A stretch of 64,000 nucleotides of DNA from Serpula lacrymans var. lacrymans S7.9. Taxonomy: Eukaryota; Basidiomycota; Agaricomycetes; Boletales; Serpulaceae. Position 1 is the first letter of the stretch, and each line of letters opens with the position of its first letter. Where the stretch lies: positions 1,694,907 through 1,758,906 of the forward strand of contig NW_006763296.1 in assembly GCF_000218685.1 (NCBI RefSeq). Direction: 5' to 3'. The notes under the pieces are model-generated. The model was not told the DNA's origin. It searched no databases and saw only the letters and a program-made list of their open reading frames with translations. The position numbers were made by a program, and so were the translations under genes. Shown here one piece after another: positions 11,136 to 20,321 of this stretch.

Positions 11136-11640
11136 GTGCAACCACTATCGGACTTGATCAGAAATATTAAATTGAGTCCACCGAAAGAGACAAAAGCAAG
11201 AAAAGGGTCTTACAAGAAAGCGTTATTAGAAAATAACATACAAGAAAAATGGGGAGACGAGCAAGAAGTAGCATTTGCGAAGTTAAAAATGACCAGTAAA
11301 AGGAAAAGACGGAACATCACAAAAAGTGGAACACGCAGTAGCATACACATCCAAGCGGATGTCACTCACAGAGGAAAACTACGCACCATACCTACTCGAG
11401 TTTGTAGCCCTCCACTTTGCACTAGGAAAATTCAAGAAATACATCCACGGACAACCCATCAAAATAGTCACAGACTGTCAGGCTTTAAAAGACACACTGA
11501 ATAACTCAAATTTATCCACAGCACATGCGAGATGGAAGAACACACTAATGGGAAGAGATATAGTAAAAGTAACTCACAAAGACAGAGAATTGAACCAAGC
11601 GGATGGATTGAGTAGAAAATGGCAGAATACAACAGCAGAA
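11136..11640 (+). pseudogene. Gypsy RNase H relic with internal deletion
   Basis: A connection segment (11136-11290) is followed, after a frame change near 11300, by VAYTSKRMSLTEENYAPYLL, IVTDCQALKDTL and NQADGLSRKW. These are the RNase H motifs of gypsy elements (the DCQAL and ADGLSR blocks). The first catalytic block expected between KLK and the SKRMS motif is missing, so part of RNase H has been deleted. TGA stops at 11833 and 11854 follow. Confidence 0.75.
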
Positions 11641-11954
11641 ACAGGGAACAGACAAGAATATACAGGATTGCCCAAATGGGAAGACACGTCAGGAATAGTA
11701 AATGACTTATTCCTGCTAGAAACAGACAAAATCACCAAAAAAGTAGTCAAGAGATACAATAAAGATAAGTATTTCTCCCAAATTGTTGAATGGCTAATAA
11801 CACTATCAATACCAAAGGAATGGGGAAGAGGATGAAAGAAGTTAGTCAAAGCATGAGCAGCAGCGTATATAGTAGAAGGGAAACAACTATGGAAAATAGC
11901 AGGAAAAAAATGGGAAAAGGTCCTCCAGAGTCGAGTGCCTAACCGCTGACGAAG

Positions 11955-13138
11955 GAATTATGAAAGCCAAAGAATGCCATCAGGAAGGAGGACATTTTGG
12001 TCGAGACCTATGTGGAGCAGAATTAAGAAGGTGTTTATTTTGGCCGAACATGAGAAAGGATATTATGAAGGCAATAATGGAATGCAGCACAAAGTGCAAG
12101 GCATTTGGAGTCCGTCATATTAATGTGTTGTTGAGTCCAATAACCAAATCACAACCATTTCAACTAGTAGCGGTTGATTATTTGTCATTACCTACAGGAC
12201 ATAATGGATTCAAGACAGTACTACTATGTATCAACATTTTCTCAAGATTCGTATGGGCATTCATGTACAAGCATGCAGGCACCGGATAATCAACAGTAAA
12301 TGGACTAATAGAACTATGCAGGGGATATGCCACACCAGAACAATTGATGACAGACGGAGGTTCACACTTTGGTTGTGCAGAAGTATCGGAATGGTTTGAA
12401 AAAGAGAAAATAGAAATTATCCACACACCAGTACGTTCACCATGGGTTAACGGATTAATTGAAGATGCAAACAAGATATTGATTGGACAACTAAAAAGAC
12501 TCTGCGCTACAGGGTACAAAGAGGATGAAAAAGACTTCGAACAAATGAACACCCCATCCAAATGGCCCCTACATTTGTCCACAGCGATAGCTCAGATGAA
12601 TAACCAAGTCCTACCATGGTTGGGATTTAGCCAGAGAGAATTATTAATGGGAATTACACTTACAGGGGCAGAAAAACCGAAAACAACAGAAGAAGGAATA
12701 GTGGAAACTACACCAGAAACAGCAGAAACACACATGGCCTTTGTTGACAGATTTTGAGCAGAAGGGTTCTTAAAAGCAATAGAACATGCTGGAAAACAAA
12801 AAGAGGCATTTGACAGGAAAGTGAAACCTATTCAATTCCACAAAGGACACTTAGTGCAAATGTTTATAGGGAAGGAAGACACTCATGGAGTAGCAAGAAA
12901 ATTGATGGCCCAATGGTTGGGACCAATGAGGATAGTAGAGAAATGGGAAAACTCGTATCTGATAAAGAAGCTAGATCAGCGACAAGATGAGCCTGGTATA
13001 AGAGTATATGCCAGACAACTCTGGAGATTCTACCCTAATCAAGGAACAGAATTGCAGAAGGAAAACAAGAAAGGAGTAGAGGAACCCGGCGAAGCGACTA
13101 AATCAAAAGCGGACAGGACTGAGGAAGAGACGAGCTGA
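11955..13138 (+). pseudogene. Gypsy integrase relic with C-terminal extension
   Basis: A zinc-binding HHCC-like segment (ECHQEGGHFGR ... CSTKC) precedes the catalytic core. The core has Asp at about 12175 (VAVDYLSLP), Asp at about 12353 (MTDGGSHFG) and Glu at about 12461 (NGLIEDANKIL). The last two are separated by 35 residues, the D,D35E spacing of retroviral-type integrases. The C-terminal part (12821-13138) has a GPMRIVEKWENSYLIKKLD segment like the chromo/GPY region. A TAA at about 12287 and a TGA at 12755 interrupt the frame, but all three catalytic residues survive. Confidence 0.85.
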
Positions 13139-13159
13139 GTAGAAAGCGCGAGGGCGCGC

Positions 13160-13304
13160 TTGCCTTGAGGGGGGGTGTGCTTGGAGTAGGCCGAGAAAGA
13201 AATCAGATAACCCAGAGATGATTAGATAATCATAGTTAATAGTTCCAACTCCGTTTTCGGAGTTGGAATCATCTCTGGCTGGCACTACCATTGTGGCTAC
13301 TCCA
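13160..13304 (+). repeat. Polypurine tract and 3' LTR of the gypsy element
   Basis: A purine-rich stretch TTGAGGGGGGGTGTGC (13166-13180) precedes the 123-bp 3' LTR (13182-13304, TGGAGTAGG ... CTACTCCA), as expected for plus-strand priming. The LTR is followed by GTGC and then the tail of the disrupted 1.8 kb element. Confidence 0.85.
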
Positions 13305-13389
13305 GTGCAAAGGTGAGTCTTTTGAATATTTGCTTTATTATTGACACCTGTCCATGCTACCAATCAACTTTGGTGCATGGCATTGGCAC

Positions 13390-15110
13390 GTATCCAACAA
13401 CTCTTTCATGACTCAATGTGCAGAGACTAGGAGCCTCTGATAGAGCCTAGAAAGCATGGAATGGAAGTCACAGGGGGTTAGGAGGATCCATCCCATTCTA
13501 GCCTGCTATGTAGCTGACTATCCAGAACAATGTCTTGTCACCTGTGCAAAATATGGGACCTGTCCTAAATGCAATGCCTCTGAAGATACCATGGGAGAAA
13601 GACGTCCAGGGGGATGAAGGACCCAGAAGAAGACTGCTAAGGTTATATCAACAGCCAAAGCTGATGCAACCTCTATCAGCAATTTCCAGGAGAGATGCAA
13701 AGCTCAAAATGTGTTTGGGGGTGTCCGTTATCCTTTCTGGGAGGGGTTTTCTTATTGCGACACCCACATAGCCATAACCCCTGATATACTCCATCAACTC
13801 TACCAAGGTGTTGTAAATAATCTGATTCACTGGTGCTCTAGCTTGATGACCAACAAAGAGCTGGATGATTGCATTCATAGACTCCCACCTTGCTTTGGTA
13901 TACAGCATTTCAAGCATGGTTGGTCACAGCTATTCCAGATATCTGGGATGGAGAGAAAAAATATGGCGAGGATTTTACTGGGGTGCATTGTAGAAGGTCC
14001 CCTCTCAGGTTGTAACTTGTTATATGGCACTCCTGGACTTTATCTATATTGTGCAATATGCAAGCCATGACGATACCACCATTCAATACCTGGAAGATTC
14101 CTTGGATCTCTATCATGCCAATAAGCACATTTTTGTCCATCTTGGGGTACAAGGACATCTCAGCATTCCCAAGTTTCACTGCATGCTACACTATGCTGAG
14201 TGTATTAGAAATGTTGGCACCACCAACAATTACAACACAGAAATGTTCAAAAGGTTCCACATAGATTTTGTTACAATTGACGTACCAGTACCTACTTACG
14301 CTTCACTTTTTTGTACTTTTACTTTTACTTTTTCCAATTCACATGACCAGTCATGTGACCATTTACTTTACTTTTCATTTTCGACTTTTCATAGTCACAT
14401 GACCAGTCATGTGACACAACACCTGACCAGTGTCTAGACTTAGCATGTGATCGGTCACATGCTAGACATTGGACTTTAAACTTTATTTACAACTATACAG
14501 TACCTCATATATTTTAGTATATATACAGGAGCAATACATGGGGAAGGACTCAGCGAGTCCTCCTGTTGTATAACTAACTTGTTGAAGCCTAAAGGGTAAC
14601 CACTCCCACATCATCCTCTCTATAGCTTGTCTGAGTTGTGCGCCAGAGTAACAAACTCTTGGTTGTTACAGATTTTGCCAAGGAAGGCTGGAGGGCATTA
14701 AATTTCCATGATGAAGCTCCCCAGATGACTCAGTGGCTTGGTAGGCAGGAGAAAGTAGCTATGTTTGAAAGCTACCTGAACAACTACAAGAGAGAAGAAG
14801 AGAAGCAGGCAGAGTTGGAAGGAGGTATAGAGGCTAGTTCATCGCCTTCATCCAAACCCCTATCTATTTTCCTGGCTAAATGTCCATATTCCCCTGGCCA
14901 GACACTGAAAAGCATTCAAACAAGTCATTAATATCCATCTTTCTCATATCACCTACATATTTTCCTTAACAAATTCATGGACAGAGGGAACACAATCCCT
15001 AGAAATCAAGTAGCCTTGGCCCAGCTTCCATTTGATCAACTAAATATTTGGCACTTATTCAAATTTGTGTTGGATAGTCTGGGTAATGATATAGATAGCA
15101 TCCAAAATTG
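13390..15110 (+). pseudogene. Second Plavaka-type transposase relic (split by a solo LTR)
   Basis: Plus-strand blocks are the C-x-C-P-K-C region (VADYPEQCLVTCAKYGTCPK), [63 protein letters not shown] and, past an insertion, FAKEGWRALNF plus EAPQMTQWLGRQEKVAMFES. A C-terminal DUF6830-like LAQLPFDQLNIWHLFKFV lies near 15020-15060. This variant (LYQGV) differs from the one at 464-2990 (LHKGV). Frameshifts and stops make it non-functional, and the N-terminus is missing. Confidence 0.8.
14269..14670 (+). repeat. Solo LTR, 402 bp, in the second Plavaka relic
   Basis: Starts TGTTACAATTGAC and ends TTGGTTGTTACA. It is flanked by identical 5-bp duplications GATTT at 14264-14268 and 14671-14675. Removing it rejoins the transposase motif HIDFAKEGW. 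Its 3' half is clearly related to the solo LTR at 63525-63941 (shared CTCAGCGAGTCCTCCTGTTG and TGCGCCAGAGTAAC blocks). Internal CACATGACCAGTCATGTGAC-type palindromes occur near 14340-14460. Confidence 0.9.
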
Positions 15111-15577
15111 AGATGGTAGGATTGAATCCTGTTGGACTATGGATTGAAAGAGGTACAAGAACTTTATTCTTTGCAACAGACAAGCTTACCTTGATTGGCA
15201 ATCAATATGATTAGCTGGGATCAATCTATAAGATATAACCAAATGACAACCAAAAACAATCACACTGGCAATATACATATCTTCCAACCATGATCATATA
15301 TGTATGACTCATGCACCATTAATGCATATTGCACTGAAGCCTGAACAGTAAGTAAATGTAAGAGCAATATTCACATACATATGATAGCAACCATTTTATG
15401 TTTATAACAAAGAGTGTGAAATTGACGACAAACAATGGATTAGACATGAAATAAACATCTGCACCATTATGCATAGATGCAACGGCCGATCTATGAACAC
15501 TTGAGACACCTATAGGAAGGACAAGAGCACGTGCACAGTGACAAATTATGACATTTGTTTATAGTATGAGAAAACAT
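15111..15577. other. Intergenic, no gene seen
   Basis: AT-rich DNA after the Plavaka relic. No open frame of useful length and no repeat match within the window was noticed. Confidence 0.4.
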
Positions 15578-15649
15578 GCATTGGCCAGGGCTTGAACCTG
15601 GGACTCCAGCTTTCATGGTCTGGTGCTTTACCAACTAAGCTACCAAGGC
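15578..15649 (-). tRNA. tRNA-like sequence, probably a pseudogene (Met-like CAT?)
   Basis: On the minus strand 72 nt fold into a cloverleaf. The acceptor GCCTTGG/CCAATGC pairs at 6 of 7 positions. The D-stem GCTT/AAGC is perfect and the T-stem CCAGG/CCTGG is perfect around TTCAAGC. The anticodon arm CCAGA...GCTGG has one mismatch and an 8-nt loop containing CAT, with no U at position 33. The malformed anticodon loop argues for a tRNA pseudogene or the tRNA-derived head of a SINE rather than a working tRNA. Confidence 0.45.
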
Positions 15650-16679
15650 GTACTTGGAAAGCATACTGATTGGTTGCATGCCCAGAAGGTCCAGAATCAC
15701 TGTACACGGGTGTGGATCCCATTGTGTTGTGATACACGGTCCGTCATAAATAGAGCTATGCTTGCTAAGATAAGTATTCTGCTTGAGAATCTGACGAAAG
15801 GGAGATTCAAACATGTTACTACTACTAATTATCATGATTTGAGAGCTTCAACTGGTACTTGCCTGAGAGATTGCTTCATGCACCGTTTCGATAATAATAA
15901 TAATATAGTTTGCAATAGTAGTTAGGGAAACAATCACGGATGAACCAATACATGTGATATTACTTAGCGCCTGAGCAACAGATCAGTTGTTGAATTCTCG
16001 AACGGAACACTTTGAAAGGGGTTAGACCTACCATATAACAGGGACTCGATCCATGTAGAGGTCAAGGTTATCTGAGCTACGGGAAGAATAGCCATGGTAA
16101 GGGTAGTCGGGTATCCGTATTATGGAACCGGAAAACTTTGTGAGCTAGCTTGAGGAAATTGGGTAGCACCTCAGCTTTATACAGCTGTGAATTGTACTGC
16201 AAGTGAACAAATCGTTTTTCGGGCCATTTGACATATCACTTTACTGCAAATTCCTCTAATCAGTTGAGCAGGTGTTACATCATAAGGTGTAGAAAGTGCA
16301 GGGAAGATTCATTTTGAGCAACTACACATTTTATTACACCGCTGGGCATCTCTACAAGCTCTGTAAATAGATTTTTAGGTCCTACAAACTGATATAAAGG
16401 AAGAAGGTCTTACCAATATCGTTCTCACACCAGACATGCTGTATATTGCATCCAGTCTATGTGCAAAGGATACTACAGCAAAAGAAGACAAGGCCCTGGC
16501 CCTTGATAACCAACGACTAGTACTGCGAACAAGTCATGAACAGCTGTATCCACCGTCAGGAAAATGTACTTACCTACAAAAAGCAATCGACCCGCCAGTG
16601 TCAAGGCAAGTTAACAAGATGTCAGTGCCGGAAGGATTTTCTCCACTCTTGGCAAAAGCAGTTGTGCTCAAATCTTGAA
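15650..16679. other. Intergenic, no recognised gene
   Basis: An 80-codon plus-strand frame at 16436-16678 is the longest plausible one, but it has no recognisable motif. The region borders the decayed ankyrin gene and may include its downstream sequence. Confidence 0.35.
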
Positions 16680-17400
16680 AAGCCAATTGCTATTCAAGGT
16701 CACTGAGGCACGGTGAAGCGGGTGTCTTCCCGGACCTATAATTGCTGCCATCGAAGTCATATTTTCCTCCGAGTTAATTGAGGGCTAAGAAGCAGCGCAG
16801 CCTACATTACAAGCCAGCACGGGTTTCCAGTGGGGACAATGCAGACGTTATGGATCGAGTCCTTGGCTGTACCTGATGACGGACGAAAGAATACAGCAGG
16901 GAAACGGGGACACTGCTAATTCCGATGTTGAACAAGGTGCCTATGAACATTTCGTGCATCTCATGAAGGGACAGCCGGTGTGTGTGAGTGACGGGAGCCG
17001 TACGCCTGAACGGAAACTATCACTGTACAATTTTGGTACAGCATGACGCCTGGAGAAGACAACCAATGAAATAACAAAAAGATAAACGGATACAATGCAA
17101 TGGGGAGGCGCTTCCCTTCGCTCTTCCTGCGTATGTCAGCCCGTGCTTCGGCCAGTTCTCGGACGACATTTTCGCTGATCCATGTCTCACACGTATGACA
17201 TACCAGCAATATGAAGTGGTGTCCAGTCACTGCCATCTACTTTGGCTTTCTGGTCAACCGGGCACTGAGTTATCCCAAGAAGGCTGCCCAGTGAAGAGGG
17301 GTTCATCCTTGGACAAATAATGATCTTCTATCACCAATTTATGACCCAATAAGATCTCGTACCACGTCCGCTTCGTTGACAAACTTTAGGTCCTCTAATA
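16680..17400 (-). pseudogene. Decayed ankyrin-repeat gene resembling Nas6/gankyrin
   Basis: Minus-strand fragments match the repeats of Nas6/PSMD10, a chaperone of 26S proteasome base assembly. They are FVNEADVVRDLIG (about 17385-17345), TPLHWAA (about 17300), VDQKAKVDGSDWTPLHIA (about 17255-17203), ENVVRELAEARADIRRKS (about 17172-17120), SPLHC (about 17106) and HPLHRASVTL (about 16715). They lie in different frames. TGA replaces the Arg expected before TPLHWAA, and at least three one-base shifts are needed to connect the blocks, which introns do not explain. It is divergently arranged with TFB2 (17733). The exact family is inferred from repeat order. Confidence 0.55.
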
Positions 17401-17732
17401 TCAATGTACGACCTGATCTGGTTATCCAAGGGCAGAATGGTCAATATACAGTCTTCGTGAAACATCGAGATATTAATTGTCGCATACTATTCTGAGCAGC
17501 AGACTAGAGAGCACCATCTCTGGCCTATAAAATTGAACAGGACTTATCAGTGGTTATTCATGGTAGCACGAAGTCAGCGGCCCCGTGACGCATATAATCT
17601 AAACCATAACCTTGACTTCAGTCTGGTGGCTATAGCCGTGCATTTTCCTGCCTTTCTGGATCCGACTGGCCTCATCGACGCAGGATCTTTTTGTACTGGG
17701 TGCTGAATGCATAAACAGCACAGAACATCAAT

Positions 17733-19901
17733 ATGCCTTCGCTAACGACTCAATCAGAAACATTGACACCTGAAAGCATACCTCACACATTGCTCCCTTT
17801 CCTTCAGTCTCAATCGCAAAACACCCTCACGCGGTTATATCAACGACCATCCTCATGTTTCTCAATATTTCGGTTCAAATACTCCTTTTCTTTTGCATAT
17901 TATCAATGTTAGTCTCATCAATTTAAAACAGACTTACCGGGCCTTTGGAAAGGCAAATCATAATGAACCTGCTATGGCTGGAGTCTGCCATACCTATAGC
18001 TACAATGTCCGCATGGGTTATTCGTGAGGGGAAAAAGTACATAAACATCAACTCTCTTTCATAAGATATCTGCCTCTAACGGTTTCAATCGAACTTTTGA
18101 CAGGTTATATGATGCTGCATTGACAACACTCGCCAATTTACATATTTTACCACAATCTAATGTCAAGCTTGCTCTCAATCCGACGTTCAAAGCTAGTTTT
18201 CGGCAAGCTATAACTGGAGGGTGAGTGTGTGATTGGGTCAAAAAATGGGATGAATGCTGGATACACGCAACATGTTGCTTGCTTTTAGAGGGAACAGTTC
18301 AAGCTTTGGCGTACCTGCCGAAAAAGATGATAAGCGTTCAACAAATACCGTCGAGACACTCGATGCATATGCGCTGGAAAGATGGGAGGTATGTGTCTGT
18401 GCGGTCCATGGCCATGTGTATTCCTTTTGACTGTACTCTATGCTGCTTGGTAGACCATTCTCCATTATATGGTGTCGTCTGGACAGGGGTCGTTACCAAC
18501 AAAGCCATCACAAGGCGTTCTTTATCTTTTGCAACGCAGTGGATTGATGACTCAAAACCAGTATGTGCTCTTGAGCATCAGTGCGATGGTAATCTGCAAC
18601 CAACTCCATTAGCGGTTCCGCCTTGCAGATTACATCCGCCGGCTTCCAATTCTTACTTCATACCCCTCATGACCAACTATGGGATCTATTACTCCAGTAT
18701 CTTCATATGGCCGAGGTGACTTTGGACACGTCCTACAGGACAATGTTTACACGGCCTGACATGATTTCTAGGAAAGACAAATGGACCTTGTTGAAGTGCT
18801 CAGCTTCTTGTTCATGCTATCGACGATGGACTTAGGAAGGGTGCTTACTCTTCCCGTGTCGGCTTTCTATTTTCTCACACCACTCTAGGAATATTCCACT
18901 GAAGGTCTCAGTGAAACACAAAAGGCTATGTTAGAAGACTTGCGGGATTATGGTCTCGTATGGCAACGCAAGGTAGATGCCTCATGTTACAGTCATTCGC
19001 AGAAAGAGGCTCAAACAAGACATTATCAGGCTACGTCTAAACGATTCAGTCCAACGCGTCTAGCAACTACGCTAACCTCGTCGTGTCCTCCCCTTCCGAC
19101 CTCCACGGGGACCAGCGGGGGACCCCAGTCGCAAGGATTCATAGTCCTGGAAACCAATTACAGGATCTATGCTTATACAGGTACTCTATATCAAATTATC
19201 ACACCGCCCACACCCTGACGTTTTCACAGACAAGCCTCTCCAAACCGCCGTTCTCAATCTTTTCATCACCATGAAATACCGGTTTCCTAATCTTGTCGTC
19301 GGCATGCTTACCCGAGAGAGCGTCAAAAAAGCTCTTTCCAATGGAATTTCTGCTGAACAGGTGTGCTTTGGTTTTGTTTTTCCAAATTGTCGAGCACCAT
19401 CACCTCATGCCAGGGTTGCCTCTCCATCAATCACAGATCATCAGTTACCTCACTACTCATGCCCACCCTCAAATGCGCAAAAATGTTGGTGACATATATG
19501 CTTCTATACCTTCCCTTTCTCTTTCTATACAGAAACAAGCTGACACCTTTACGCTTAGAATCCGCTACTGCCTGTCACTGTGCAGGACCAAATTAGACTC
19601 TGGGAATTAGAGCGGAATCGTCTCAAGTCAGAAGAAGGTTTGTCAATTTCCTCTTGATCAAATTGATCCCTGAATGATCCAACCGACGCGGACTTCATTT
19701 CATTTCTGCTTGGCTCTCCTTATAGGATACCTGTACAAAGACTTTGGCTCTCATGCGGACTACGAATACGTCCTCAACTACGCCAAGCAACTTGACGTCG
19801 TTCTTTGGGAAAACACCTCGCGTAGGTGTTTCTTTGGAAGCCTTGATGGACACACGAACATACGAGGCTTTATCGAGCGAAGGACGAATGGGGCAGTTTA
19901 G
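17733..19901 (+). CDS. TFB2: TFIIH subunit Tfb2 (p52/GTF2H4 homologue)
   Basis: Tfb2 is a core subunit of general transcription and repair factor TFIIH, anchoring and stimulating the XPB helicase in the nucleus. My 13-exon model is 17733-17872, 17932-18036, 18104-18220, 18289-18388, 18454-18588, 18629-18715, 18772-18840, 18889-18972, 19030-19180, 19230-19360, 19437-19484, 19559-19637 and 19726-19901. It totals 1422 nt, 473 aa, near the usual family size. Diagnostic motifs in order are LTRLYQRPSSCFSIFRL, MNLLWLESAIP, MSAWVIREGKK, DAYALERWETILHYMV, ITSAGFQFLL, MDLVEVLSFLFMLSTMDLGR, FIVLETNYRIYAYT, KYRFPNLVVGMLTRESVKK, LYKDFGSHADYEYVLNYAKQ and GSLDGHTNIRGFIERR. The 40-nt intron 5 (18589-18628) is the least certain boundary. 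No stop or frameshift was seen. It is an essential host gene. Confidence 0.93.
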
Positions 19902-20321
19902 ACAAGGGCTGACTGCTTGCAACATGCCGAAACCGTGTTTCTTTCCCTGAGTTGCATGTGCTCTTTGCTATTCCTCGTTACGCCCCCCTTGCACCTGGTG
20001 ACTCCAGGAACACTCTTCATTCGATGATTTGGAACTTCATTTCTCAGTTTGATTGGTGGACTTTTGGATCAAGTGACGTCGCATGTCAAATCGCCTGCGC
20101 TATCTCCGTATATGCTTCTACGTCAAAAATTACCAGATCGAGCACCAACACCACCACACCAACAGTAGAAAAATGGGCGCATCCATAGGGACGATTTATT
20201 GGTACAATACTGTTAACAGACAGAGAATCCTAATTGATTATAAGTGTTCGCTACGTGTGTCGAAATCAACAAAAATGAAGATAAATAATACAACAATGCA
20301 TGCATATAGGCTAGTGAGCGT
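19902..20321. other. Intergenic between convergent TFB2 and F-box gene
   Basis: 420 bp shared 3' region of two convergent genes. No separate gene is supported. Confidence 0.5.

Larger units (their letters stand above)
5061..13304 (+). mobile_element. Ty3/gypsy LTR retrotransposon, degraded, with three nested insertions
   Basis: 123-bp LTRs (5061-5183 and 13182-13304) bracket gag, aspartic protease, reverse transcriptase, RNase H and integrase relics in canonical gypsy order (PR-RT-RH-IN). The flanks are GCGC (5057-5060) and GTGC (13305-13308), a 4-bp target duplication with one C-to-T change. The paralogous element copy at 45268 provides an uninterrupted empty site (TGTGTGGCGCAAAGG). Nested insertions are a Mutator-like element (5258-6119), a solo LTR (9126-9824) and an inverted-repeat element (9993-10763). 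Removing them leaves about 5.9 kb. Coding is inactivated by many TGA stops and by frameshifts. Confidence 0.9.

Noticed and set aside
6192..13138. TGA read as tryptophan in the gypsy element (alternative code)
   Set aside because: Host genes end with TGA and use TGG for Trp, several TGA sites match Arg rather than Trp, and other lesions (VDN at the RT active site, deletion in RNase H) show simple decay.
18225..18719. 164-codon frame beginning MCDWVKKWDECW
   Set aside because: It is an intron-spanning readthrough frame across TFB2 exons 4-6, not a separate gene.
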